DNA of 64,000 nt, from assembly GCA_963691905.1 (NCBI GenBank), contig OY829893.1, positions 1-64,000 of the forward strand, read 5' to 3'. The position numbers and the translations under genes are program-made. This document shows, piece after piece, positions 54,340-63,860 of this stretch (its first letter is position 1; each line of letters opens with the position of its first letter). Source of the stretch: QGON01 sp963691905. GTDB lineage: Bacteria; Pseudomonadota; Gammaproteobacteria; Chromatiales; Chromatiaceae. The notes under the pieces are model-generated. The model was not told the DNA's origin, did not search any database, and worked only from the letters and a program-made list of their open reading frames with translations.

Positions 54340-56607
54340 ATGCATCGACTGAGTCTCCGACAACTTCGCATCTGGCCGGTTCCCCTCCTGCTGATTGCCG
54401 CCCCGACCCTCGCTGCCGACGATGACGGCGGGATTCTGCGTATCGACCAGGGACTGAACTGGGAGTACTGCGATCCTGCCACCGTCCACGAATCCACGCC
54501 CCTGCCCTTGGAAGCGGGTCAACCCGGCACTACTCAGGTCGAAGCGGATGCCGCGGAGTTGGATCAGCTCAACAACCGCACCCATTTTTTTGGCGGCGTG
54601 CAAGTCAGACAGGACGACCACTATCTTGAGGCAGATCACGCCTATTACCAGCGAGACACCCGACAGATCGACCTCGACGGCAACATCTATATCGAGAAAC
54701 CGGGACTCAGGGTCAGCGGCAAAGCGGGACAGGTGACGCTGGACGAGAACCAGGGCTGGCTCACGGAGACGGAGTTCCGCCTGCCGGAACGCAATGCCAG
54801 AGGCAGCGCCAGCCGGGTGGATATAGAGTCGAAGACACTCTCCCATTACGATGATGTCTCCTACACCACCTGCCGTCCTGGCGCCAGCGACTGGAATATC
54901 GAGGCCGAGACTCTCGATATCAATATGGACGAGGGCTGGGGCGTGGCGCGCAATGCCAAGCTGCGATTCGGCGGCGTCCCGGTTTTCTATACCCCCTACT
55001 TCAGTTTCCCGGTGGACGACCGGCGCAAATCGGGCTTTCTGCTGCCTGCCATAGGTTCATCCAGTCGTGGCGGTGGTGAGTTCTCCATCCCCTACTACCT
55101 GAACCTCGCACCGGATTACGACGCGACCATCACCCCCCGCCTGATGAGCAAACGGGGGCTGATGCTTGGGGGCGAGTTCCGCTTTCTCAGGGAAAACCAG
55201 AAAGGCAACTTCACCGGTGAGATCCTGCCCAACGATGGAGACCCCGACAACGACCGCCCCTCCACCCGCGGCGCGTTCAATATGCGCCACGACAGCTGGC
55301 TGGCCCCAGGACTGACCACCACCATCGACGCAGGTTATGTGAGCGACAAAGAGTATCTGACCGACTTCGGCAAGGGGCTCGCTATCACCAGCAGCCGGCA
55401 TATCGAACAGCGGGGCGACATTAACTACACCATCGGCGACTGGTCGCTGTTGGGCCGCCTGCAGAATTTTCAGACCGTCGACAAGGATATCGCCCGCATC
55501 GACTATCCCTACAGTCGACTGCCGCAACTGCTTGCCAATTATGAGCACAGCCTGGACGAAATGGGACTCGATCTGTCGCTGGAGGCCGAATATGTCTATT
55601 TCGACCACGTCGAGCAGGTACGGGGACACCGGGTCGCCATCTCCCCCTATCTGAGTCTGCCACTGCGGCGCTCCTGGGGCCATCTGACGCCCAGAGTCGG
55701 TCTCAACTACGCCGATTATCAGCTCCGTAATACGGACGCGGGGGATAATTCCGCCCCAAGCCGGATGGTGCCGACCCTAAGTCTGGACAGCGGCCTGGTC
55801 CTGGAACGGGACAGCAACTGGTTCGGCAGTGCCGCCACCCACACGCTGGAGCCACGTCTCCACTACCTCTACGCCCCTTACGAGGATCAGAGCGACACAC
55901 CAAATTTCGACTCATCGGAGCTCGACTTCACCTTCTCCAACCTGTTCCGGGACAACCGTTTCAGTGGCCGTGACCGCATCGGTGACGCCAATCAGATCAC
56001 ACTGGCCCTCACCTCACGTTTGCTGGAGAGCGACAGCGGCCGGGAACGATTCCGCGCCAGTCTCGGTCAGATACTCTATTTCGAAGATCGCAATGTGCAA
56101 CTCAACGACACGGACACTTCCGCAACCACGACCTCGTCGGTCGTGGCGGAACTCTCCTCCCGGTTGAACAGCAACTGGAGCAGTTCCGCCACCCTGCGTT
56201 GGGATCCGCATCTGGAAGGCGGCCGCATGGACAAAGGCAAGTTCGCACTGCGCTACAATAGGTCTGCCGGGCAACTGCTCAATTTCGATTACAACTACAC
56301 CCGCGAGAGCATTGAAGATATCAACGTCTCGGCCTATTGGCCCATCAACCATAAATACACCCTGCTGGGTGTCTGGAAACATTCGATGCTGTTTGAGCGG
56401 GACATGAACCAGATCCTGGGAATGGAGTATTCCGGACACTGTTGCTGGAAGCTGCGGGCACTGTTACAGCGTTATGTCACAGATGCCGATGCGGAAGCGG
56501 ACACCAGTTTCATGATACAACTGGAACTCACTGGACTGGGCGCTCTGGGCGACAACATTCAGGACACCCTGGAAGAATCCATCTACGGTTATCAATCGGG
56601 AAATTAG
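54340..56607 (+). CDS. lptD: LPS-assembly outer-membrane protein LptD
   Basis: 755 residues: signal peptide about 1-24, a periplasmic beta-jellyroll of the OstA type (about 60-190) with YYQRDTRQIDLDGNIYIEKP and ARGSASRV, then the large beta-barrel with VPVFYTPYFSFPVDDRRKSG and the C-terminal region including Cys in GHCCWKLRALLQ. Inserts LPS in the outer leaflet. First gene of lptD-surA-pdxA. Confidence 0.96.
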   Translation: MHRLSLRQLRIWPVPLLLIAAPTLAADDDGGILRIDQGLNWEYCDPATVHESTPLPLEAGQPGTTQVEADAAELDQLNNRTHFFGGVQVRQDDHYLEADHAYYQRDTRQIDLDGNIYIEKPGLRVSGKAGQVTLDENQGWLTETEFRLPERNARGSASRVDIESKTLSHYDDVSYTTCRPGASDWNIEAETLDINMDEGWGVARNAKLRFGGVPVFYTPYFSFPVDDRRKSGFLLPAIGSSSRGGGEFSIPYYLNLAPDYDATITPRLMSKRGLMLGGEFRFLRENQKGNFTGEILPNDGDPDNDRPSTRGAFNMRHDSWLAPGLTTTIDAGYVSDKEYLTDFGKGLAITSSRHIEQRGDINYTIGDWSLLGRLQNFQTVDKDIARIDYPYSRLPQLLANYEHSLDEMGLDLSLEAEYVYFDHVEQVRGHRVAISPYLSLPLRRSWGHLTPRVGLNYADYQLRNTDAGDNSAPSRMVPTLSLDSGLVLERDSNWFGSAATHTLEPRLHYLYAPYEDQSDTPNFDSSELDFTFSNLFRDNRFSGRDRIGDANQITLALTSRLLESDSGRERFRASLGQILYFEDRNVQLNDTDTSATTTSSVVAELSSRLNSNWSSSATLRWDPHLEGGRMDKGKFALRYNRSAGQLLNFDYNYTRESIEDINVSAYWPINHKYTLLGVWKHSMLFERDMNQILGMEYSGHCCWKLRALLQRYVTDADAEADTSFMIQLELTGLGALGDNIQDTLEESIYGYQSGN

Positions 56608-56612
56608 ATTTC

Positions 56613-57920
56613 ATGCAGTCATCCCCTAGACCCCTGCAACTGCTGGCTACCCTGCTGTTGCTCTTGAGCACACTGCCACTCAACGCCGCAGTCGAGGAAC
56701 TCGACCAAATCGTAGCCGTGGTGAACGAAGACATTATCGCCCGCAGCGAACTCGACAGCAGCACCCAAGAGCTCGCCAGCCAGCTGCTGGAGAAAGGCAC
56801 CGGTCTGCCGGCGCGGAATGTCCTGGAACGGCAGGTATTGGAGCGCATGATAAGCAAGCGCCTGCAGATGCAGGCGGCAAAACAACTCGGCGTCAGCGTG
56901 GATGACGCCACCCTGTCGAAAACCATCGCCAACATCGCCAAACGTAACAACATCACCCTGGGAGAACTCAGAGACACCCTTGAGTCGGACGGCATCAATT
57001 TCACCCTTTTCCGCGAGAAACTGCGCCGAGACATCATTATCAACCGGCTGAAGCAGAAGGAGGTGATCAATCGCATCGTGGTCACCGACCAGGACATCCG
57101 CAACTTTCTCGCCCGCGAAGCCGGGGGAAACCGGCAACGCTCTGCCCTGCTTCTGCAGCATATCCTTATCGCTACCCCTGAAGGCGCGGCACCGGAAGAT
57201 GTCCAGGCAGCAAAAAAACGCTCTGAAGATCTGATCGTTCAGTTACGTGAAGGCGCCGATTTCGGCGAGGCGGCGGTGCGGGAATCCGATGGTCGTCAGG
57301 CGTTGGAAGGCGGTGACCTGGGCTGGATCGAGGCGGCCCGCGTTCCCTCCATCTTCACTCAGGTGGTGGATAATTTGGAGCCGGGAGATATCAGCGATCC
57401 AATACGTAACGCCTCCGGTTTCCACATCGTCAAACTTGTGGATACAAAAGGTGCAAAACGCCACCTGATCACCCAGACACACGCCCGCCACATCCTGGTC
57501 AACACCAATGAAATCGTCTCAGATTCCGAGGCTCGCCACACCCTTGAAACCCTGCGAACCCGCCTGGAGAATGAGGAGGACTTCGGTACGCTGGCACGCT
57601 CTCATTCCGATGACAAGGCATCCGCCATCAAGGGTGGCGACCTGGGATGGACCAGCCCCGGCGACATGGTGCCGCAATTTGAAAAGCAGATGGACGACCT
57701 GGAACCCAGCGGGATCAGCCACCCTTTTCAGACTCAATTCGGCTGGCACATCGTGCAGGTGTTGGAGCGCCGCAAACACGACAATACTGAAGAGGTGATA
57801 CGCACCAACGCACGCAAGGCGATCCGCAAACAGAAGGCGGAGGAGGCTACCGCCCTCTGGTTACGCCGTCTGCGCGACGAGGCTTACGTGGAGATACATC
57901 TGGAGCAGGAACCAGGTTGA
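56613..57920 (+). CDS. surA: Periplasmic chaperone / peptidyl-prolyl isomerase SurA
   Basis: 435 residues. Signal peptide about 1-25, N-terminal chaperone part (VEELDQIVAVVNEDIIARSE), then two parvulin domains (about 175-275 and 285-385), each with the HILI/HILV start and GGDLGW loop, and a C-terminal helix. Folds outer-membrane proteins such as LptD encoded just upstream. ATG at 56613 rather than the longer frame inside lptD. Overlaps pdxA by 4 bases. Confidence 0.96.
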   Translation: MQSSPRPLQLLATLLLLLSTLPLNAAVEELDQIVAVVNEDIIARSELDSSTQELASQLLEKGTGLPARNVLERQVLERMISKRLQMQAAKQLGVSVDDATLSKTIANIAKRNNITLGELRDTLESDGINFTLFREKLRRDIIINRLKQKEVINRIVVTDQDIRNFLAREAGGNRQRSALLLQHILIATPEGAAPEDVQAAKKRSEDLIVQLREGADFGEAAVRESDGRQALEGGDLGWIEAARVPSIFTQVVDNLEPGDISDPIRNASGFHIVKLVDTKGAKRHLITQTHARHILVNTNEIVSDSEARHTLETLRTRLENEEDFGTLARSHSDDKASAIKGGDLGWTSPGDMVPQFEKQMDDLEPSGISHPFQTQFGWHIVQVLERRKHDNTEEVIRTNARKAIRKQKAEEATALWLRRLRDEAYVEIHLEQEPG

Positions 57921-58894
57921 AGGCTTTACGCATCGCCCTGACCCCTGGCGAACCCGCCGGGGTCGGGCCGGATCTATGCGTGATGTTGGCCCAGGGGACG
58001 CTGGCGGCCCCGGTTGTCGTCATCGCCGATCCTGGACTGCTGGAGCAGCGTGCCGAACAACTCGGGCTACCGCTGAAGTTGATCCCGTTTGATGCCGCAG
58101 AAGCGGAACCGGGCAGTCTCCGGATCTTGCCGGTTCCACTCACTGCCGAAGCGCAGTGCGGCAGGCTCAATCCGGCCAACGCCGATTATGTCCTCGACAC
58201 CCTGCGCCAGGCAACCGAAGGGTGCCTGAACGGCAACTTCGATGCGCTGGTCACCGGCCCGGTGCATAAAGGCATCATCAACGATGCCGGTCACGCCTTC
58301 ACCGGGCATACTGAATTTCTCGCTGAACTCACCCAGGCGCACCCGGTGATGATGCTTGCAACCAATGGCCTGCGGGTGGCTCTCGTCACCACTCACCTGC
58401 CCCTGAGCGAGGTCAGCCGCCAGATCACGCCCCAGCGACTCGAACGGGTCATTCGTATTCTGGATAGCGACCTGCGCCGGCACTTCGGTCTGACAGATCC
58501 CCGAATACTCGTCTGCGGCCTCAACCCCCACGCCGGGGAGGGCGGCCACCTTGGGCGGGAGGAGATAGAGATCATCGAACCGACCATCGACCGGCTGCGG
58601 CAGGGGGGCATAAACCTCACCGGCCCGCTGCCCGCCGACACCCTCTTCACACCCAAGTATCTGCAACAGGCAGACGCCGTGCTCACCATGTATCACGACC
58701 AGGGTCTGCCAGTGCTCAAACACCTGGGATTCGGCAGAGCGGTCAACGTGACACTTGGCCTGCCCATCATCCGCACCTCCGTGGATCACGGCACCGCCCT
58801 CGACCTGGCAGGAAGCGGTCAGGCGGGGATCGGCAGTCTGCATGCGGCTGTCGCCATGGCAGTGGAGATGGTTGAAGCAAAGATCAGCGCCTGA
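57917..58894 (+). CDS. pdxA: 4-hydroxythreonine-4-phosphate dehydrogenase
   Basis: 325-residue NAD enzyme of pyridoxal-phosphate synthesis. Shows ALTPGEPAGVGPDLC, TGPVHKGIINDAGHAFTGHT, GLNPHAGEGGHLGREE and TMYHDQGLPVLKHLGF (metal-binding His). TTG/ATG alternative: reading starts at 57917 overlapping the surA stop. Next gene in most gammaproteobacteria is ksgA; here it is absent. Confidence 0.97.
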   Translation: MKALRIALTPGEPAGVGPDLCVMLAQGTLAAPVVVIADPGLLEQRAEQLGLPLKLIPFDAAEAEPGSLRILPVPLTAEAQCGRLNPANADYVLDTLRQATEGCLNGNFDALVTGPVHKGIINDAGHAFTGHTEFLAELTQAHPVMMLATNGLRVALVTTHLPLSEVSRQITPQRLERVIRILDSDLRRHFGLTDPRILVCGLNPHAGEGGHLGREEIEIIEPTIDRLRQGGINLTGPLPADTLFTPKYLQQADAVLTMYHDQGLPVLKHLGFGRAVNVTLGLPIIRTSVDHGTALDLAGSGQAGIGSLHAAVAMAVEMVEAKISA

Positions 58895-58914
58895 ATGACA
58901 TGCCACAGGATAAC

Positions 58915-58943
58915 TGTCATTTCTCCCTACGGTCGAAATGACA
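58915..58943. repeat. Short palindromic repeat, TGTCATTTCTCCC family (copy 2)
   Basis: Same element as 35039-35067 with two changes; arms TGTCATTTC and GAAATGACA are fully complementary here. It lies just past pdxA. Confidence 0.7.
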
Positions 58944-59010
58944 AGACCTATTTCATTTGCAGATAACAATCACCGGCACAGTCAGAAACACAGAGTCTGC
59001 AAACAGGGAA

Positions 59011-59952
59011 TCACCCCGACTGCAGAATTTTCGCCTTCACCTGCATCGCCACTTCCAGCGCCTTTTGACCGACTTTCCCATCCACCAGCGGGACTTCGCC
59101 ACTGTTGATGCAATCGATGAAGGCCTGCAGCTCGGTGTCCAGTGGTTTTACCGGCTCCACCTGCAGACGCTCGGTGACGATCTCAGGCCACTCCTCACCA
59201 GGCTGTGGTCGTGGATGGGCGGTATCGATGGTCTGCGCGATGAAGTCGAGAGATTCGTAACGGTTCTCCTCGAACACCCGGATACGGCGCGTCGTCTTAT
59301 CCGAGACCCGGCTGGCGATAATGTTGGCGACGGTGCCGTTGGCAAACTCAAGCCGGGCGTTGGCTATATCCACATGGGATGTGAGTACCGGGGTGCCGAC
59401 TGCGGCAATGGAGGTGATCTCCGACCCCACCAGCGAAAGAATGATATCGATATCGTGAATCATCAGATCGGAGACCACATCGACATCGGTGGCACGGGCA
59501 ACGAACTCACCCATGCGGTGGGCCTCTATGAAACGGGGCTTTTTGATCCGCTCCGCAAGCTTCATGACACCTGCATTGAAACGCTCCAGATGGCCGATCT
59601 GCAGCACTGACCCGGAGGCCTTCGCCAAGGCCACAATTTTTTCTCCCGCCTCGACAGTGGATGCTATCGGCTTCTCCAACAGCATGTGGATGCCTTTTTC
59701 AAGGAAGGGACGGGCAACGTCCAGGTGCAGGGAGGTGGGAACCACGATGCTGACCGCATCGACCTTATCCAGCAGCTCGTGAAAATCGGTATAGGCGGCA
59801 CATCCAGCCTCTTGCGCCACCCGATCAGCCGTCTCCTGATCGGTATCCACCACGCCGACCAGTTCCACGTCACTCATTCTGGAGTAGATGAGGGCATGAA
59901 AACGCCCAAGATAACCCACCCCTACTACGCCAACACGTCTCTTTTCCGCCAT
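59011..59952 (-). CDS. Gfo/Idh/MocA oxidoreductase, GnnA-like
   Basis: 313 residues. Rossmann start VGVVGVGYLGRFHALIYSR, then EKPIASTVEAGEK with the family Lys, and the C-terminal dimer domain with HDIDIILSLVGSE (catalytic His). Size and motifs are close to UDP-GlcNAc 3-dehydrogenase GnnA, which with GnnB makes the diamino sugar for amide-linked lipid A; a gnnB is not adjacent, and other sugar dehydrogenases of the family are possible. Placed where ksgA would be expected, on the opposite strand. Confidence 0.75.
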   Translation of the reverse strand: MAEKRRVGVVGVGYLGRFHALIYSRMSDVELVGVVDTDQETADRVAQEAGCAAYTDFHELLDKVDAVSIVVPTSLHLDVARPFLEKGIHMLLEKPIASTVEAGEKIVALAKASGSVLQIGHLERFNAGVMKLAERIKKPRFIEAHRMGEFVARATDVDVVSDLMIHDIDIILSLVGSEITSIAAVGTPVLTSHVDIANARLEFANGTVANIIASRVSDKTTRRIRVFEENRYESLDFIAQTIDTAHPRPQPGEEWPEIVTERLQVEPVKPLDTELQAFIDCINSGEVPLVDGKVGQKALEVAMQVKAKILQSG

Positions 59953-60023
59953 CGTCTGTAACCCTGTTTTTCAAACAGGCGGCAATCTACCACATCAGAG
60001 AGAAAACTTGTCAGAAAACGGGG

Positions 60024-60188
60024 TTATCCCCGATTCAGGTTAAACCCGGACGCCACCGGCGCAGCCGTGATCTCCGGCGTATCCGCCGCACGCATCTGCA
60101 GGGTGATGCTCGAAGTGACTCCGAGCAGGACCAACATGACCAGCACGAAGAAGAAGTCGGGTTTTCGATGAGGATGTTGTAATTGCAT
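60024..60188 (-). CDS. 54-residue single-helix membrane protein
   Basis: Short gene with AGGAG 8 bases before its ATG. Basic N-terminus (MQLQHPHRKP), one hydrophobic helix (about 11-30, DFFFVLVMLVLLGVTSSITL), then a short Ala/Thr-rich outer tail. No family known to me. About 135 bases separate it from the end of the frameshifted ankyrin gene upstream on the same strand, so it may share that transcript or have its own promoter. Confidence 0.65.
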   Translation of the reverse strand: MQLQHPHRKPDFFFVLVMLVLLGVTSSITLQMRAADTPEITAAPVASGFNLNRG

Positions 60189-60363
60189 GACGAAACTCCT
60201 GAAACACCTTTTGCCTTGACCGAAGCATGGTTCAGTCTGTAGACAGCCGCTTTGAAACCGGTCACATTCACCATAGAACGGCGGCAGTCTTTGTTTAAAG
60301 TGTGAAGTAAAAACAGTCGGTTAGGGTTCCAGTTCACACTCCTGGAAGTCACAAGGGATCCGA

Positions 60364-60854
60364 CTATTTCTCTTCATCCCCCCCTTCAGCGACCTCGACG
60401 CCGCCAGCCGCGGTGAGCATCTTCACCATCTCCCCATGCCCTCCCCTGCCGGCAAGACTCAAAGCCGTATTTCCGCCCTGATCCTTGGCATTTACATCCG
60501 ATCCCGCCTGGATCAGCAGGGTAACCACCTTGGATGATTGAAGGAGGCCGCCTGCATCAGTGCGGTGGCTCCCTTTGCGTCAACGAGATCGACATCCGCC
60601 CCCGCGCTCACGAGTGCGCGGACGCTGTGCAGGTTCCCGTTGAACGCTGCCAGCAGCAGCGCTGGCCGACCAGCCGCATTTTTACTGTTGGCATCTGCGC
60701 CCTGCGCCAGCAGGTCACGCAATGTCTCCACCCGGCCACTCATCGCGGCTGCCACCAGCTCCTGGGCCTGATCCGCCGCAAACGCCGGGGAGAGCAGCAG
60801 AAAGAACAGGGCAAAAAAAGTCGTTTTGCGCATCACAAACACCATGTAATCCAT
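60364..60854 (-). pseudogene. Exported ankyrin-repeat protein, frameshifted
   Basis: Signal peptide (ATG at 60833, KTTFFALFFLLLSPAFAA), then ankyrin units: AAMSGRVETLRDLLAQGADA, AAFNGNLHSVRALVSAGADV and AASFNH. The frame then stops, but SKVVTLLIQAGSDVNAKDQG and AGRGGHGEMVKMLTAAGG follow in the next frame, ending at 60364. One missing base near 60530 explains this. Without it the product would be about 155 residues in the periplasm. Confidence 0.75.
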
Positions 60855-60933
60855 TTATAATAGGTAATCGGCCAGACGCCAAGAATCTTGATTCCACTGC
60901 ACACTGGCTGAATTACCCGCCTTTGCGCCATAG

Positions 60934-61335
60934 ATGAAACCAGCTGAATTGATGACCCAAAAGAATCCGCACCAGATAGGCATCCAGGTAGAGACAGAGT
61001 ATGTCGAGTCCCAATCCACCCCCAGGACAAACCGCTACGTCTTCTCCTACACCATTACCATCCGTAACGATGGTACCGAGACGGCACGTCTGTTGAACCG
61101 ACACTGGGTCATCAGTGATGCCAACGGCAAGGTGCAGGAGGTGCGCGGCGAGGGGGTGGTTGGCGAACAGCCCCGCCTCGGCCCCGGCGAGTCTTTCCGC
61201 TACACCAGCGGTACCGTACTCGAAACACCGGCAGGCAGTATGCAGGGCAGCTACGACATGGTGGACAGTCAGGGCAACCACTTCGATGCGACCATCCCCC
61301 CTTTTTCTCTGGCCAGGCCCGGCAGTCTGCACTAG
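60934..61335 (+). CDS. apaG: ApaG
   Basis: 133-residue fibronectin-III-like fold protein linked to Co2+/Mg2+ homeostasis by E. coli genetics. Shows YVFSYTITIRNDGTETARLL, RHWVISDANGKVQEVRGEGV and PGESFRYTSG. Usually follows ksgA and precedes apaH; here a DUF2238 gene lies between apaG and apaH. Confidence 0.95.
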   Translation: MKPAELMTQKNPHQIGIQVETEYVESQSTPRTNRYVFSYTITIRNDGTETARLLNRHWVISDANGKVQEVRGEGVVGEQPRLGPGESFRYTSGTVLETPAGSMQGSYDMVDSQGNHFDATIPPFSLARPGSLH

Positions 61336-61344
61336 GAACATCTT

Positions 61345-61977
61345 ATGAGAGCATCTTTCCAACACGAACTCTTGGTGTTGGGAGCAGGCATTCTGCTGAT
61401 CCTTTTCTTCAGCGGTCTTGATCCCGTTGCTGACCGTCTGACCTGGCTGCTGGAAACAGTGCCGGTAATGATCGGACTGGTGCTGCTGACGATTACCTGG
61501 CAACGCTTTCCCCTCACGCCCCTGCTCTATCGCCTGCTTGCGCTGCACGCGATTATTCTTATGATCGGCGGTTACTACACCTACGCTGAGGTTCCGCTTT
61601 TCAACACGCTGCGCGATAGCCTTGATCTCTCACGCAACCACTATGATCGCATCGGCCACCTGGCACAGGGGTTTATTCCCGCCATTCTGGCCAGAGAGAT
61701 CCTGCTGCGTCGCTCGCCGCTACAAGCAGGCCGCTGGCTCGCCTTCGTAGTGATCAGCATCTGTCTCGCCTTCAGTGCATTTTATGAGCTGATCGAATGG
61801 TGGGTTGCTTTGGCAAGCGGTGAGGCGGCGGAGGCCTTTCTCGGCACCCAGGGCGACCCCTGGGATACCCAGACAGATATGTTTCTGGCACTGATCGGCG
61901 CTATCATGGCGCTGCTGCTGTTGCAGCGGGTCCACGACCGGGCGCTGGCAAATCTGCTCAGCGTTAACAGGCAGTAG
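61345..61977 (+). CDS. DUF2238 (YjdF-like) membrane protein
   Basis: 210-residue protein with six hydrophobic segments and the family segments YTYAEVPLFNTLRDSLDLSR, NHYDRIGHLAQGFIPAILAR and FYELIEWWVAL. 9 bases after apaG and 16 before apaH, so inserted within that operon. Function unknown. Confidence 0.88.
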   Translation: MRASFQHELLVLGAGILLILFFSGLDPVADRLTWLLETVPVMIGLVLLTITWQRFPLTPLLYRLLALHAIILMIGGYYTYAEVPLFNTLRDSLDLSRNHYDRIGHLAQGFIPAILAREILLRRSPLQAGRWLAFVVISICLAFSAFYELIEWWVALASGEAAEAFLGTQGDPWDTQTDMFLALIGAIMALLLLQRVHDRALANLLSVNRQ

Positions 61978-61993
61978 AATGGAGGCATCCTAA

Positions 61994-62833
61994 TTGGCCG
62001 TCTACGCCATTGGCGACATACAGGGTTGTTACGATGAACTGCAGCGCCTGCTGAAGTTCATCGAATTCGATCCATCCAAGGACAAACTCTGGCTGGCGGG
62101 AGACATCGTCAATCGCGGCCCAAAATCCCTGGAGGTGATGCGGTTCGTCAAATCCCTCGGCAAACGGGCCATCACAGTGCTGGGCAATCACGACATGCAC
62201 CTGCTGGCACTCTCCCAGGGTAATCGTCGTCACTCCAAACACGGCACCCTCGACAAGATTCTGCAGGCTCCCGACCGCGATGAACTGCTTCACTGGCTGC
62301 GGCACCGGCCGGTGATGCACCATAGCCGCAAGCAGAACTTCAGCATGGTCCACGCCGGTCTGCCACCACAGTGGGACATCCCCACGGCCCTGGCCCTGGC
62401 CAGGGAGTTGGAAGCGGTAATACAGGGTCCTGGTTTCCGCAGATTCTGCCGTCAGATGTACGGCAATGAACCAGACCTCTGGTCCAATAAGCTGACCGGC
62501 ATGGCGCGGCACCGTTTCATCACCAACAGCTTCACCCGTTTGCGCTTCTGCACCCCCAGCGGCAGACTCGCCCTGCAGGAGAAGGGCTCTCCCAACTCCC
62601 AGCATGGAAAGCTTTTGCCCTGGTATGAGATGCCGAAACGGGCAAGCCGAAACGACCGCATCCTTTTTGGACACTGGTCGACGCTGGGCTACCATGAGGC
62701 GCACCAGATCTGGTCTCTGGACACCGGCTGCCTCTGGGGCGGCGCACTGACCGCACTGCGCCTGCGCAAAAAGAAAAAGCCCAAACCCATCCACCTGCCA
62801 TGCCCGGGCACCCTAAGACCCGGCAAAGATTGA
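61994..62833 (+). CDS. apaH: Symmetrical diadenosine tetraphosphatase ApaH
   Basis: 279-residue metallophosphatase that splits Ap4A into two ADP. Metal motifs GDIQGCYDEL, GDIVNRGPKSLEV and GNHDMHLLAL, and late HAG and GHW motifs. TTG start at 61994. C-terminus is Lys/Pro-rich. Complete. Confidence 0.95.
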   Translation: MAVYAIGDIQGCYDELQRLLKFIEFDPSKDKLWLAGDIVNRGPKSLEVMRFVKSLGKRAITVLGNHDMHLLALSQGNRRHSKHGTLDKILQAPDRDELLHWLRHRPVMHHSRKQNFSMVHAGLPPQWDIPTALALARELEAVIQGPGFRRFCRQMYGNEPDLWSNKLTGMARHRFITNSFTRLRFCTPSGRLALQEKGSPNSQHGKLLPWYEMPKRASRNDRILFGHWSTLGYHEAHQIWSLDTGCLWGGALTALRLRKKKKPKPIHLPCPGTLRPGKD

Positions 62834-62895
62834 GCAGTACCGTAATGGTTGCCTGTCCATGTCACCCTGTTTAAAACCCCTCGGGAGAAACCACC

Positions 62896-63648
62896 ATGAA
62901 AGCCCACGAAATCGACTACAAAATCATCGGCCACGACATGCAGCTGGTGGAGATTGAACTCGACCCAGAAGAGACTGTCATTGCAGAGGCCGGCGCCATG
63001 ACCTACATGGAGCAGCAGATCAGTTTCGAAACCAAGATGGGTGATGGCTCCGATCCGGATCAGGGCATCTTCGGCAAAATGTTCAGTGCGGGCAAACGCA
63101 TGATCACCGGCGAGTCCGTCTTTACCACCCACTTCACCAACAGCGGCAGCTCGGGAAAACAGTGCGTCGCTTTTGCAGCACCCTACCCGGGCACCGTCAT
63201 GCCTCTTGATCTGTCCCAATTCGGGGGACGCATTATCTGTCAGAAAGATGCCTTTCTCTGCGCCGCATTGGGCACAAAACTGGGGATCGCCTTCAACAAG
63301 AAACTGGGCACCGGACTGTTCGGCGGCGAAGGTTTCATCCTGCAGAAACTGGAGGGAGACGGCCTCGCCTTCATCCAGGCCGGCGGCACGGTTGTGGAAA
63401 AGCAGCTCAACGGCGAAACCCTGCGTATCGACACCGGCTGCCTGGTGGGCTTCACTGATGGTATCGACTACAGCATCGAAATGTCCGGTGGACTCAAGTC
63501 GATGGTCTTTGGCGGGGAAGGGATATTTCTCGCCACCCTCACCGGCACCGGCACTGTCTGGATCCAAAGCCTGCCATTCTCCCGCATGGCAGACCGGATC
63601 CTGGAACACGCCCCACAAGGTGGTGGCAAGGAGCGGGGAGAGGATTAG
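62896..63648 (+). CDS. TIGR00266/AIM24-family protein
   Basis: 250-residue beta-sandwich protein. Starts HEIDYKIIGHDMQLVEIELD, with EAGAMTYMEQQISFETKMGD and CLVGFTDGIDYSIEMSGG, typical of TIGR00266. No enzymatic role known. Preceded by TCGGGAGAAACC as ribosome site. Confidence 0.92.
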   Translation: MKAHEIDYKIIGHDMQLVEIELDPEETVIAEAGAMTYMEQQISFETKMGDGSDPDQGIFGKMFSAGKRMITGESVFTTHFTNSGSSGKQCVAFAAPYPGTVMPLDLSQFGGRIICQKDAFLCAALGTKLGIAFNKKLGTGLFGGEGFILQKLEGDGLAFIQAGGTVVEKQLNGETLRIDTGCLVGFTDGIDYSIEMSGGLKSMVFGGEGIFLATLTGTGTVWIQSLPFSRMADRILEHAPQGGGKERGED

Positions 63649-63860
63649 CGTCCGCATACTCGGCAACTCAATTTCACGCCAGGTATTCCTCAAGGGAGCA
63701 TCAGATCACTTCAGGCCCTATTCATAGTGTTTGATGCCTATCAAGTAAAACCATGCGAATTGTAGGTATAATGGAGCCGTTATTTGGCACCTGTAAGATG
63801 TAAGAGATTCACTCACTATTTCCATCTCTCAACGCACCGTGATCGGGAAGGGGTATAGTC

